From: Rhodospirillales bacterium URHD0017
GTDB taxonomy: Bacteria; Pseudomonadota; Alphaproteobacteria; Reyranellales; Reyranellaceae
Assembly (NCBI GenBank): GCA_900110395.1
Contig: FODP01000004.1
Span: forward strand, 453,170 to 517,169
Reading direction: 5' to 3'
DNA length: 64,000 bases
Shown here: positions 31,334 to 40,067 of the stretch, piece by piece
Layout: every line of letters starts with the position of its first letter
Position numbering within the stretch: position 1 is the first letter of the stretch
Notes under the pieces: model-generated
What the model was told of the DNA's origin: nothing
Database searches by the model: none
Seen by the model: the letters and a program-made list of their open reading frames with translations, nothing else
Program-made: the position numbers and the translations under genes

Positions 31334-32839
31334 CTATTTGTAGACGAACGCCTTGTCGTCAAGATCGATTGCCGGAAACTCGTTCTTCTCGTGCCAGTAA
31401 TCCTGCGTGTGCTGCCATTCGCGCTTGTCGCCGCGCTTGGGCAGCAGGTGCATGCCGCGCGTGACGTAGCCCGGATTGAAGTTCTCGGTGTCGATCCAGG
31501 GCAGCAGCGGCATGTCCTTGTCCTCCGGCCGCAACGCCACCTCGACCCGACGCGCCTGCTTGTCCTTCATGTGACCGAGCAAGCGGCAGACGAAGTCGGC
31601 GACCAGGTCAGAGCGAAGGGTCCAGCTGGCGCGGAAATAGCCGAACACCCAGGCCATGTTGGGGATGCCGGTGAACATCATGCCGCGGTAGGTCACGGTC
31701 TGCGAGAAATCGAGCGGCTTGTCGTCGATCGCGAAGGCGATGTCGCCCAGCACGTTGAGATGGAAGCCGGTGGCCGTGACGATGATGTCTGCTAAAAGCT
31801 CCTTGCCCGACTTGAGCAGGATGCCCTTCTCGGTGAAGCGCTCGATCTCGTCGGTGACGACCGAGGCCTTGCCGCTCCTGATGCCGCGGAACAGGTCGCC
31901 GTCCGGTACGAAGGCGATGCGCTGGCGCCACGGCCGGTAGCCCGGCGTGAAGTGCGTGTCGATGTCGTAGTCGGGGCCGAGATAGGCACGCACGCCGCCC
32001 AGCAGCTCGGCCTTCACCTTTTCGGGCTCCTCGAACGAGCGGCGGGTGAACTCCGCCTGATCGTGCAGGATGCGCCGGCGCACGATCTCATGGATCCACG
32101 TTTCGTCGACCTCGAGCTTGCGAAGCTGGTCGGCGAGGTCATTGGCGTTGCGCGCCGGGATGAAATAGGTCGGCGAGCGCTGCAGCATGGTGACGTGCGC
32201 GCAGTCGTCGGCGATGTTGGGCACCAGCGTCGCCGCCGTGGCGCCCGAACCGATGACGATCACCTGCTTGTCCTTGAGCTCGATGTCCTTGGGCCAGGTC
32301 TGCGGATGGACGATGCGGCCCTTGTAGTCGGCCATGCCCTTCCACTCGGGCGTATACCCCTCGGAATGGCGGTAGTAGCCCTGGCACATCCATAAAAAGC
32401 CCGCGGTGATGCGAAAGGCCTCGCCGGTGTCGAGACGCTCGCCCTCGATGGTCCAGCGGTTGTCGGCGCTCGACCAGGTCGCCGAGGCGATGCGATGGCG
32501 ATAGCGGATGTGGCGTGACAGGTCGTTCTCGTCGATCACCTCGCCCATGTACTCCAGGATCTCGGCCGCCGTGGCGATCGGCTTGCCGGTCCACGGCTTG
32601 AAACGATAGCCGAAGGTGTAGAGATCGCTGTCGGAGCGGATGCCGGGATAGCGGTGCGTGATCCACGTCCCGCCGAAGCTCTCCTGCGATTCCAGCACGA
32701 CGAAGCTGGTGCCGGGGCACTGCTTGGTCAGATGATAGGCGCCGCCCACGCCGGAGATGCCGGCGCCGACGACCAGAACGTCGAAATGCTCGGTGGTCCT
32801 GGCAGACGACTGCGCGAGGACGGTCGCGGTATCGGGCAT
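31334..32839 (-). CDS. Flavin-containing monooxygenase, Baeyer-Villiger type
   Basis: 501 residues. The FAD-binding motif GAGISG is at 25-30, the NADPH-binding motif GSGATA at 197-202, and the fingerprint YKGRIVHPQTWPKD at 172-185 fits F/Y-x-G-x3-H-x3-W-P/D. Together these mark a class B monooxygenase of the EthA-like group, which inserts oxygen next to a ketone or oxidises sulfur/nitrogen. It lies downstream of the ThDP enzyme gene, separated by repeat A5, and six bases upstream of a metallo-hydrolase. The ketone substrate is unknown. Confidence 0.92.
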   Translation of the reverse strand: MPDTATVLAQSSARTTEHFDVLVVGAGISGVGGAYHLTKQCPGTSFVVLESQESFGGTWITHRYPGIRSDSDLYTFGYRFKPWTGKPIATAAEILEYMGEVIDENDLSRHIRYRHRIASATWSSADNRWTIEGERLDTGEAFRITAGFLWMCQGYYRHSEGYTPEWKGMADYKGRIVHPQTWPKDIELKDKQVIVIGSGATAATLVPNIADDCAHVTMLQRSPTYFIPARNANDLADQLRKLEVDETWIHEIVRRRILHDQAEFTRRSFEEPEKVKAELLGGVRAYLGPDYDIDTHFTPGYRPWRQRIAFVPDGDLFRGIRSGKASVVTDEIERFTEKGILLKSGKELLADIIVTATGFHLNVLGDIAFAIDDKPLDFSQTVTYRGMMFTGIPNMAWVFGYFRASWTLRSDLVADFVCRLLGHMKDKQARRVEVALRPEDKDMPLLPWIDTENFNPGYVTRGMHLLPKRGDKREWQHTQDYWHEKNEFPAIDLDDKAFVYK

Positions 32840-32948
32840 GAACGTGCCTTTCGTGGCGGAGGTCGGGGGAGCTTCGCCCCACTATCAAGGGCAATGCCCT
32901 CAGAGATCAACCTGCGGTCCAACGTTTTCGACCTGCGAACCCGCATCC

Positions 32949-33068
32949 CGTCATCCCGACCGGAGCCTCGCGACGCGAGGCGTAGCGGAGGGACCTGTTT
33001 TGTTGCCGCATCGACAAAAAAGGTCCCTCGACTATGCCGCCCTGCGGGCGGCTTCGCTCGGGATGACG
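32949..33068. repeat. Palindromic intergenic element, family A copy 5
   Basis: CGTCATCCCGACCGGAGC at left and GCTCGGGATGACG at right. It is nearly the same as copy A1 along its whole length, including GCGTAGCGGAGGGA and TGTTTTGTTG. It ends five bases from the ThDP enzyme stop codon and separates that gene from the monooxygenase gene. Confidence 0.87.
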
Positions 33069-33072
33069 TCCG

Positions 33073-34806
33073 TCAGATCTTCGTCACCTTCGCATGCAGC
33101 ACCGCCGCGCGGCCCGAGCGCACGGCCGCAAGGCAGCGCTCGATCGCGCCGTCGACGTCTGCCGGCTCGGACAGGAACTCGCCGTGGGCGCCGGCGGCCT
33201 CGGCGATCTTGCCGAAGTCCATGTTCATGCCGAAGTTGGCGCCGTAGTCGTCGCCGGCCTTGGCCTCGCCGGCCGGATAGACGCGCAAGGTCGCCTCCTT
33301 CACCGCTCCCCAGCCCGAATTGTCGAGCACGACCATGAACACCGGCAGGCCGTAATTCTGCGACACCGCCAGCACCGACTGCGGATTGGAGAAGTAGAAG
33401 GTGCCGTCGCCCATGATCGGCATGACGATGCGGTCGGGCATGGCGAGCTTCAGGCCCAGCGCCACGCTGGCGGAGAAGCCGAGTCCCGCGCCGGCGAGGC
33501 CGACCAGGGTGCCGGGCTCGGTGCGCGGCATCTGGGCCAGCACGGTCGGGATGTTGCGGATCGCCTCGTTGATCACCACGCCGGAGGGCCCAAGCGCCTT
33601 GACCAGCTTGGCGCAAAGATGGTGCGGGTTGATCTCGCCCGCGACGCCGGGCTCGGCCGCGAGCTTCGCCGCCTGCTCGCGGCGCGCCACGCCTTCGGCC
33701 GCGATCTCCTTCACGCGCGCCGCCGCGCGCGCCTTGAAGCCGGTATCGGCCCGGGCCTTCAGCACAGCAAGCAGCTCGGCGTAGAAAAGGCAGCTGTCAC
33801 CCCGCAGGCGCAGGTTCGCCGGGAAGGTCCACATCGGGATCGCCCGCTTCTCCGGGTCGACATCGACATGCGCCCACCAAGTGGAGGGATTCTCCGGCAT
33901 GTCCTTGGGGATCCACGGCACATCGACATCGACCTGCAGGCCGACGTCGGCGTCGGCCAGCGCCTTGGTCGGCACGAAACCGCCATGGCAGGGCGAATCG
34001 TGCGGCAGGTTGAGATGGACGGGACTGAATTCGACGACGCGGATGCCCGCGAACTGGGCCAGCTCGTCGAGCAATGCGACCGCGTCGGGATTGCGGCCCG
34101 AATAGGCCGTGATCAGGAGCGGATGCTCAGCGGTCAGCAGCCTGGTCGCGATGGCGTCGACCGACTGGCGATCGACGGCGCCCGCGGGGGCCGCGCGAAA
34201 ACGCTCCTCGGGATAGGAGCGGATCTGGCCCTCGGACCACAGCTCGGTCAGGGTCTCGCGCGCGAAGGTCATGTAGACCGGCCCCTTGGGGTCGCTCATC
34301 ATCACGGTGTGGGCGCGACGCAGCGCCTCCTTGGCGACGACGCCCGAGGGCAGATTGTATTCCCACTTGGTGTAGGGCCGGACCAGCGCGGCCTGGTCGA
34401 ACGGCTCCTGGATGAAGTGCACGTAGGTGTCGCGCGTCCCCAGAAGCTCGCCGCGCGTGGTGTAGGGCGCGCGGCCGGCCATCAGCAGCACCGGGATGCG
34501 GGCGCGGCAGATGTTGTGTAGCGCCATCGCCGAATTGGCGGTGCCGGAATCGACATGCACCATCACGCCCTGGCCGCGGCCGGTGGCGAGAAAATAGCCC
34601 GCCGCCATGTGCGCCGCCGTGATCTCGTGCGGGCAGATCACGGTCTTGGGCGCCTTGCGTCCATCGCGCTTGAAGGCGGCCATCGCCTCGATGATCGGCG
34701 CGTGGTCGGTGCCGAAGTTGCAGAAGATGTAGTCGCAGCCGATCTCGGTCAGGCCTTCGAGGAAATAGTGGGCGGCCGAGCGGCGGGCCTCGTTGATGCT
34801 GTCCAT
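33073..34806 (-). CDS. Thiamine diphosphate-dependent enzyme, acetolactate synthase-like
   Basis: 577 residues with the three-domain ThDP fold. The activating glutamate is E61 (CPHEITAAHMAAGY); the metal/diphosphate motif runs from G466-D467-G468 to N496 (GDGTFYF ... VVLDN). It resembles acetolactate synthase/benzoylformate-decarboxylase-like proteins but has no adjacent regulatory subunit, so a catabolic decarboxylase or carboligase is more likely than valine synthesis. ATG 34806 has TGAGG five bases upstream; a TTG at 34821 would overlap the SnoaL stop. It is fourth in the cluster starting with EthD. Confidence 0.9.
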   Translation of the reverse strand: MDSINEARRSAAHYFLEGLTEIGCDYIFCNFGTDHAPIIEAMAAFKRDGRKAPKTVICPHEITAAHMAAGYFLATGRGQGVMVHVDSGTANSAMALHNICRARIPVLLMAGRAPYTTRGELLGTRDTYVHFIQEPFDQAALVRPYTKWEYNLPSGVVAKEALRRAHTVMMSDPKGPVYMTFARETLTELWSEGQIRSYPEERFRAAPAGAVDRQSVDAIATRLLTAEHPLLITAYSGRNPDAVALLDELAQFAGIRVVEFSPVHLNLPHDSPCHGGFVPTKALADADVGLQVDVDVPWIPKDMPENPSTWWAHVDVDPEKRAIPMWTFPANLRLRGDSCLFYAELLAVLKARADTGFKARAAARVKEIAAEGVARREQAAKLAAEPGVAGEINPHHLCAKLVKALGPSGVVINEAIRNIPTVLAQMPRTEPGTLVGLAGAGLGFSASVALGLKLAMPDRIVMPIMGDGTFYFSNPQSVLAVSQNYGLPVFMVVLDNSGWGAVKEATLRVYPAGEAKAGDDYGANFGMNMDFGKIAEAAGAHGEFLSEPADVDGAIERCLAAVRSGRAAVLHAKVTKI

Positions 34807-34817
34807 CGCGTCCTCAC

Positions 34818-35171
34818 TCAAGGGGTCGTACGGATGTCGAAGCGCTTGATCAGTCCATCCTCCAGGAGGAAGACGTGGCCGACTTTCTTTTCGGCTAAAA
34901 CCTTGCCGGAAGGATCGCGCACAGTCTGGCGGATTGCGACCACGATCTCACCGCCGGATGTGACGGAAAAGTCCATGGGCTCGACATGGGGATCGATCAT
35001 TGTCCATTGCCGGGTCCAGTAGCGGCGCACACCGTCGTGGCCGTGCACGTAACCGCCATCCTGGCCGTTGGCCCATTGCACGTCGGGATGCAGGCAGGCC
35101 AGCACGCCATCGATGTCCCGGGCGTTGAAGCGCTCGTAGACACGCCGCAGGAACGCCAGCTTCTCCAGCAT
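34818..35171 (-). CDS. SnoaL-like (NTF2-fold) protein
   Basis: 117 residues: LAFLRRVYERFNARDIDGVLACLHPDVQWANGQDGG at the start and the closing strand LIKRFDIRTTP are the usual SnoaL/NTF2 pattern. Such proteins act as isomerases, hydrolases or binding partners for small polyketide-like or aromatic molecules. Nine bases separate it from the Bug protein gene and 11 from the ThDP enzyme start. Its specific reaction is unknown; its place in the cluster suggests handling of the same substrate. Confidence 0.85.
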   Translation of the reverse strand: MLEKLAFLRRVYERFNARDIDGVLACLHPDVQWANGQDGGYVHGHDGVRRYWTRQWTMIDPHVEPMDFSVTSGGEIVVAIRQTVRDPSGKVLAEKKVGHVFLLEDGLIKRFDIRTTP

Positions 35172-35180
35172 CGCGCCGGG

Positions 35181-36143
35181 TCACTCGACCTTGATGTTGG
35201 CCGCCGTCGCCACTGTCTTCCAACGCGCGGCATCGCGGGCGATCAGGACGCGATACTGCTCGGGCGTGGTGCTGCGCGGCGTGACCGCGATCTTGTCCAG
35301 GGCGGTGCGCACTTCAGCCATGGCCAGGGTTTCCACGACGGCCCTGTTCAGCCGGGCCACGATCTCAGGCGGCGTGCCGGCCGGCGCCACCAGCCCGGTC
35401 CACAACGAGATCGCCATGTTGGGCACGCCCGCTTCGGCGAGGGTCGGCACGTCGGGGAAGGCCGGATCGCGCTTCTCTGTCGTGATGGCGAGCGCGCGCA
35501 GCTTGCCGGCGCTGAGCAGGCCCGCGATCGGGCCGGTATCGGCGATGGTCATCAGCACCTGGCCCGAGGCGACGGCCTGCGCGGCGTCGCCGCTGCCCTT
35601 GTAGGGGATGTGCTGGAACTTCGAGCCGGTGCGCTGGTTGAACAGCTCCGCGGCGAGCTGGAAGGGCGTGGCGCTCGAGGCGTAGTTGGCCTTGTCGGGA
35701 TGGGCGCGGCCATAGTCGATCAGCTCGCGCACCGACTTGATCGGCTGCTCGGCGCCGACCACCAGAAGCAGCGGGAACTCGGCGAGCAGCGAAATCGGCG
35801 CAAAGTCCTTCGCGGGGTCGTAGGGCAGCTTGGCGTAGACGGCGGGATTGATGGTCATCGGCCCGCTCGGCGCCACCAGCAAGGTGTAGCCGTCGGGTTG
35901 GGCCTTGGCGACCAGCTCGGCCGCCACGATCGACTGCGCACCGGGCTTGTTGTCGACGACGATGGGCTGGCCGAGCTTCTCCTGCAGCCTGGCCGCGACG
36001 ATGCGCGCGATCAGGTCGTTTCCGCCGCCGGCCGAGTAGCCCACGACCAGGCGGATGGGCTTGTTGGGCCAGGTCTCGGCGACGGCGGGCGCGCCCAGCA
36101 GCAGCGCCGCGCCGAGGCCCAGGATCGCTCGCCGCATCATCAT
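35181..36143 (-). CDS. Bug-type substrate-binding protein of the EthD/ThDP cluster
   Basis: 320 residues with a signal peptide ending GAPAVAE. The mature start WPNKPIRLVVGYSAGGGNDLIARIV, DNKPGAQSIVAAELVAKAQPDGYTLL and the loop PYKGSGDAAQAVASGQV identify the Bug family. The ATG at 36143 overlaps the EthD stop (ATGA); two further in-frame ATGs follow immediately. Being inside a six-gene catabolic-looking operon, it probably supplies that pathway's substrate. It is one of three Bug proteins in the window and is not closely similar to the other two outside the family motifs. Confidence 0.9.
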   Translation of the reverse strand: MMMRRAILGLGAALLLGAPAVAETWPNKPIRLVVGYSAGGGNDLIARIVAARLQEKLGQPIVVDNKPGAQSIVAAELVAKAQPDGYTLLVAPSGPMTINPAVYAKLPYDPAKDFAPISLLAEFPLLLVVGAEQPIKSVRELIDYGRAHPDKANYASSATPFQLAAELFNQRTGSKFQHIPYKGSGDAAQAVASGQVLMTIADTGPIAGLLSAGKLRALAITTEKRDPAFPDVPTLAEAGVPNMAISLWTGLVAPAGTPPEIVARLNRAVVETLAMAEVRTALDKIAVTPRSTTPEQYRVLIARDAARWKTVATAANIKVE

Positions 36144-36526
36144 GACGGCTTCACCAGCTCGCCATAGATCATCTCCTCGCGATTGAGCCACAGCGGCGAA
36201 TTCGGAAGATCGATGAACTTCGCCTCGTCCTCGAGCAGCAGACGGTTGGCCTCGCGCGCCATGGGATTGAGGCTGGCCGAACGCCAAGTCCCTTCGCTGC
36301 GCCACCACAGCTCGGCCACGCCGTCGTAGGGCTCAGGCGCGCCGCGCACGCGCCGCATGCCGTCGGCGAGGTCGCCCGGCATCCGGTGAAGCTGCACATA
36401 GCGCACCATGCCCAGAACGGGCTGCAGCGTCCTGACCAGCGGCGCATGCTTGTTCAGCCAGTAGTCCTGGAATTCTTCCAGGCTCAGCGACGGCAAGCGC
36501 CGCAGACAGAAGGTCAGTTTCAGCAC
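36140..36526 (-). CDS. EthD domain protein
   Basis: 128 residues. The opening LKLTFCLRRLPSLSLEEFQDYWLNKHAPLV is the EthD signature, with the conserved YWxxxHxPLV. EthD proteins are small dimeric alpha-beta barrels found beside oxidative degradation genes; the prototype is needed for ether breakdown but its chemistry is unclear. It is first in the minus-strand cluster and shares a four-base overlap with the Bug protein gene. No operator is obvious in the 108-base gap before the divergent antitoxin gene. Confidence 0.88.
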   Translation of the reverse strand: MLKLTFCLRRLPSLSLEEFQDYWLNKHAPLVRTLQPVLGMVRYVQLHRMPGDLADGMRRVRGAPEPYDGVAELWWRSEGTWRSASLNPMAREANRLLLEDEAKFIDLPNSPLWLNREEMIYGELVKPS

Positions 36527-36634
36527 GGGGTTTCCTCAATTTCGCGCGGATCATAGAATGCTTCCCCGAAGCGGCGCTATGCCTTGCGTCGGGGTATTGG
36601 GGCCCCATAAATATGAACTATATGGATGGCTCCC

Positions 36635-36880
36635 ATGAAGACGACAGTCGAGATCACCGATTCGCTTCTGCGTGAAGCTCGAAAAACGGCAGTCCGCGAG
36701 GGCGTGACCCTGAGCACGCTAATCGAGCGAGGCCTGCAACGTGTGATCGCAGAGACCAAGCCCGGTACTCCCTTCAACCTGCGCCGGGCTAGCTTCAACG
36801 GCAAGGGCCTTCGCCGTGGGCTTCGCGATGCTTCGTGGGCACATATCCGTGACCTCGCCTACGAAGGTCATGGCAGCTGA
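36635..36880 (+). CDS. VapB-like antitoxin
   Basis: 81 residues from ATG 36635 (MKTTVEITDSLLREARKTAV). The N-terminal 45 residues match the ribbon-helix-helix DNA-binding domain of VapB antitoxins (VREGVTLSTLIERGLQRVI), and the C-terminus with LRDASWAHIRDLAYEG is typical of the toxin-wrapping tail. It would repress its own promoter and neutralise a VapC RNase. The toxin gene downstream is broken (see 36877), so this antitoxin is an orphan. Base composition is less GC-rich than surrounding genes, in keeping with a mobile module. Confidence 0.83.
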   Translation: MKTTVEITDSLLREARKTAVREGVTLSTLIERGLQRVIAETKPGTPFNLRRASFNGKGLRRGLRDASWAHIRDLAYEGHGS

Positions 36881-37237
36881 TCGCGGTCGATCCGACCTCC
36901 GACCCCGTCTCTCACATAGCCATCGCGAGTACTCGCAGTTGCCTGGCCGTGCCTCGATGAGTTCCTCGCATCGTCACACATCCTTCGCATCTATGCGCCG
37001 GCATCCAGATCGCGCGAGCGATTGATCAAGTAGACGCATGGGTTGAATCCCCGACACAGGTGCTTCTCGCGAAGGCGACCGGGCACTGGTCGACATTGCG
37101 CACACTGCTCCAGGCCGGCCGCACCGTCGGTCCGCGCGTTCACGATGCGCGCATCGTGGCACTGTGCCGGCAACACGGCGTCCGCGAACTACCGCTTCGC
37201 CGGCCTTTCGGTGGTCAACCCCCCTTCGTCACCACTT
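36877..37237 (+). pseudogene. VapC toxin (PIN domain) remnant
   Basis: Several frames together spell a VapC. LIAVDP overlaps the antitoxin stop (CTGATC). SHREYSQ comes next, then VAWPCLDEFLA. After a shift the long stretch IVTHPSHLCAGIQIARAIDQ and onward to GPRVHDARIVALCRQHGVREL follows, and finally RFAGLSVVNPP in another frame. The central acidic-loop region and the stretch that should read W-T-A-D-R-D-F are deleted. The first catalytic aspartate survives but its following T-N does not. No single frame could give an active RNase. Confidence 0.78.
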
Positions 37238-37276
37238 GATCGACCTTGTCCGCCGCCACGGCTATAAGCCGCCGCG

Positions 37277-39733
37277 ATGGACTCCCTTCCCGTCGACGAA
37301 GCCTTGCCGCGCCTGAAGGAGGCGCTGTCGGTGCGCAATGCGGCCGTGCTGGTGGCGCCACCTGGCGCCGGCAAGACGACGCGCGTGCCATTGGCCCTGC
37401 TCGACGCGCCATGGCTCGGCAACGCCAAGATCGTCATGCAGGAGCCGCGGCGGCTGGCGGCGCGCGCGGCGGCACGCCGCATGGCCGCGACCTTGGGCGA
37501 GCCGGTCGGCGAGACCGTGGGCTATCGCGTGCGCCTCGATACCAAAGTGGGACCGCGCACCCGCATCGAAGTGGTGACCGACGGACTGTTTCTCCGGATC
37601 CTGCAGGACGACCCGTCGCTCGACGGCATCGGCTGCGTGATCTTCGACGAGTTGCACGAGCGCGGCCTGGAGACCGATCTGTCCTTCGCCCTTGTGCGCG
37701 AGGCGCAGACGGCGTTGCGCGACGACCTGCGTATGATCGCCATGTCGGCGACGCTCGATCCCGGCCCGGTAGCCGATCGCCTGGGCGGCGCGCCGGTGAT
37801 CTCCTCGGCCGGCCGCATGTTTCCGGTCAGCACGCGCTATCTCGACCGCGAGGCCCAGGGCCGCGTCGAGGACAGTGTCGCCTCGACGGTGCGCCGCGCG
37901 CTCGCCGAGGAGAGCGGCAGCGCATTGGTCTTCCTGCCGGGCGTCGGCGAGATCCGCCGCGTCGAGGAGCGCCTGGATTTCGGCGGCAACGTCGATGTGG
38001 CGCCGCTCTATGGCGACCTCTCGCCGGCCGACCAGGATCGCGCCATCGCCCCCTCGCCGACCGGCCGGCGCAAGGTCGTGCTGGCGACCTCGATCGCCGA
38101 GACCAGCCTCACCATCGAGGGCGTGCGCATCGTGATCGATTCGGGCCTGATGCGCGTGCCGCGCTTTTCGCCGCGCTCGGGCATGACACGGCTGGAAACC
38201 GTCCGCGTCAGCCAGGCCTCGGCCGACCAGCGGCGCGGCCGCGCCGGCCGCCTCGAGCCGGGCGTGTGTTATCGCCTGTGGCCCGAGGAACAGCAGCGCG
38301 GCCTGCTGCCCTTCACGCCGCCCGAGATTCTCGACGCCGATCTCGCCCCGCTCGCCCTCGAGCTGGCCCTGTGGGGCGCCGACGACGCCACCCTGCCCTG
38401 GCTGACGCCACCGCCGGCCGCGTCGCTCGTTACGGCACGCGCGTTGCTCGTCGATCTCGGCGCCTTGGACAAATCGGCTGCGATCACGCCGCACGGCCGC
38501 GCGATGGCGCGGCTTGGCCAGCATCCGCGGCTGGCGCATCTGGTGCTCAAGGGCCGCGAGCTCGGCCAAGGCCGTATCGCCGCCCTGCTCGCCGCGATCC
38601 TAAGCGAGCGCGACTTCCTGCGCCTGCCGCCGGGGCAGCGCGACGTCGACCTGCGCCACCGCGTCGACATCGCGCTGAGCGGCAAGCGCGACGGTGCGCT
38701 GCGGCTGATCCAGGAGCAGGCCCGCCGGCTGATGCCGCGCGGCGGCAACGACGAGAGACCCGACGTATCGACGACCGGCGCCCTCCTGGCCCTCGCCTAT
38801 CCCGACCGCATCGGCCAGCGGCGCCCGGGCACCAATCGCTATCTCCTGTCGGGCGGCCGCGGCGCCGCGCTGCCGGACGGCGATCCGATGGCCAACGAGG
38901 AGTTTCTCGTGGTCGCCGACCTCGACGGCTCATCCCAGGATTCGCGCATCTTCCTCGCGGCGCCGATCGGGCTCGACGACATCGAAGAGCTGTTCGCCGG
39001 GCAGATCGTCGACGAGGAAGCGCTGCAGTGGAGCGAACGCGAAGGCGTCGTGCTGGCGCGGCGCCGGCGGCGCCTGGGCGCATTGCTGCTCGAGGACAAG
39101 CCGCTGGCCAATCCCGATGCCGACAAGCTCAAGGCGGCGATGATCGAGGGCATCCGCCAGCTCGGCCTCGGCGCACTGCCCTGGTCGGACGATCTTTCAA
39201 AGTGGCGCGAGCGCGTCGCCTTCCTGCGCAGCCAGGACGACGGCTGGCCCGACCTGTCGGGCCAGGCGTTGCTCGGGTCGCTCGACACATGGCTGGCGCC
39301 TTTTCTCGACGGCGTGTCGCGACGCAGCCATCTGGCGCGGATCGACCTCGCGGCTGCACTGAAAACGTTGGTGCCGTGGGACAAGCAGCGCGAGCTCGAT
39401 CGCCTGGCTCCGACGCACGTCGAGGTGCCGAGCGGCTCGCGCGTGTCGATCGACTACGCCAATCCGTCGGAGCCGACTTTGTCGGTGCGCCTGCAGGAGA
39501 TGTTCGGCCTTTTGGACACGCCGCGCATCGCCGGCGGCAAGGTGCCGTTAACCATCCATCTGCTGTCGCCGGCCCGCCGGCCGGTGCAGGTGACGCGCGA
39601 CCTCGCGAGCTTCTGGGCCAATGGCTACAAGGCGGTGAAGGCCGAGCTCAAGGGCCGCTATCCTCGCCACTACTGGCCCGACGATCCGCTGATCGCCGAG
39701 CCGACGGCGCGCGTGCGGCCACGACCTAGGTAG
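37277..39733 (+). CDS. hrpB: ATP-dependent RNA helicase HrpB
   Basis: 818 residues. Walker A APPGAGKTT is at 27-35 and the DExH box DELH at 124-127; SATLD and the helicase C-terminal motifs TSIAETSLTIEGV and QRRGRAGR are present, followed by the HA2 region and the HrpB-specific C-terminus (PVQVTRDLASFWANGYKAVKAELKGRYPRHYWPDDP). HrpB is a DEAH/RHA helicase whose role in bacteria is poorly defined. The start ATG 37277 gives a standard N-terminus. Its last 8 bases overlap the convergent cupin gene. Confidence 0.96.
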   Translation: MDSLPVDEALPRLKEALSVRNAAVLVAPPGAGKTTRVPLALLDAPWLGNAKIVMQEPRRLAARAAARRMAATLGEPVGETVGYRVRLDTKVGPRTRIEVVTDGLFLRILQDDPSLDGIGCVIFDELHERGLETDLSFALVREAQTALRDDLRMIAMSATLDPGPVADRLGGAPVISSAGRMFPVSTRYLDREAQGRVEDSVASTVRRALAEESGSALVFLPGVGEIRRVEERLDFGGNVDVAPLYGDLSPADQDRAIAPSPTGRRKVVLATSIAETSLTIEGVRIVIDSGLMRVPRFSPRSGMTRLETVRVSQASADQRRGRAGRLEPGVCYRLWPEEQQRGLLPFTPPEILDADLAPLALELALWGADDATLPWLTPPPAASLVTARALLVDLGALDKSAAITPHGRAMARLGQHPRLAHLVLKGRELGQGRIAALLAAILSERDFLRLPPGQRDVDLRHRVDIALSGKRDGALRLIQEQARRLMPRGGNDERPDVSTTGALLALAYPDRIGQRRPGTNRYLLSGGRGAALPDGDPMANEEFLVVADLDGSSQDSRIFLAAPIGLDDIEELFAGQIVDEEALQWSEREGVVLARRRRRLGALLLEDKPLANPDADKLKAAMIEGIRQLGLGALPWSDDLSKWRERVAFLRSQDDGWPDLSGQALLGSLDTWLAPFLDGVSRRSHLARIDLAAALKTLVPWDKQRELDRLAPTHVEVPSGSRVSIDYANPSEPTLSVRLQEMFGLLDTPRIAGGKVPLTIHLLSPARRPVQVTRDLASFWANGYKAVKAELKGRYPRHYWPDDPLIAEPTARVRPRPR

Positions 39734-40067
39734 TTTGTCGATGCACCGCGAGCCACACCGTCGGCGGATCGGCTTGCGTGATCTCGACACGATGGCGGAC
39801 GTGCGCGGGGATCTCGACCCAATCGCCGGCCTTCATGTCGAGCGTCGCGTCGCCCTCTTCGAAGCGCAGTCGGGCGGCGCCGGTCAACAGGACGACGAAC
39901 TCGTCGTCGGGCTGGTCGTACCAGAAGCCAGGCGGACTCGCCTGGCCGGTCGAGACGATACGCTCGATGCGCACACCGCCCTTCTCGACCAGAAGGTCGA
40001 GCTGCTCCTCGGCCTTGCGCTCGGGCAGCGCCGCTAGAAGATTGCCGCGGCGCAGGCGACGCCTCAG
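39726..40067 (-). CDS. Small cupin protein with probable CTG start
   Basis: About 113 residues: RRRLRRGNLLAALPERKAEE, then a single cupin barrel with GFWYDQPDDEFVVLLTGAARL (motif 1-like, with acidic residues where histidines often sit) and GDWVEIPAHVRHRVE (motif 2). The frame is open upstream only through the preceding cupin gene, and no ATG, GTG or TTG gives a complete N-terminus. A CTG at 40067 overlaps the upstream stop as CTGA and gives the expected beginning. Homologous cupins bind metals or act as phosphomannose-isomerase-like enzymes; the function here is unknown. Confidence 0.72.
   Translation of the reverse strand: MRRRLRRGNLLAALPERKAEEQLDLLVEKGGVRIERIVSTGQASPPGFWYDQPDDEFVVLLTGAARLRFEEGDATLDMKAGDWVEIPAHVRHRVEITQADPPTVWLAVHRQTT

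Noticed and set aside
32840..32948. A small gene between the monooxygenase and repeat A5
   Set aside because: No frame with a ribosome site or recognisable protein; only short GGGG/CCCC pairings are seen.
33073..34806. The ThDP enzyme as IlvB of valine synthesis
   Set aside because: No IlvH partner or ilv genes nearby; it sits in a catabolic-looking cluster.
37246..39729. An 827-residue frame overlapping hrpB
   Set aside because: Out-of-frame shadow rich in Arg/Ala/Pro; the hrpB frame carries all helicase motifs.
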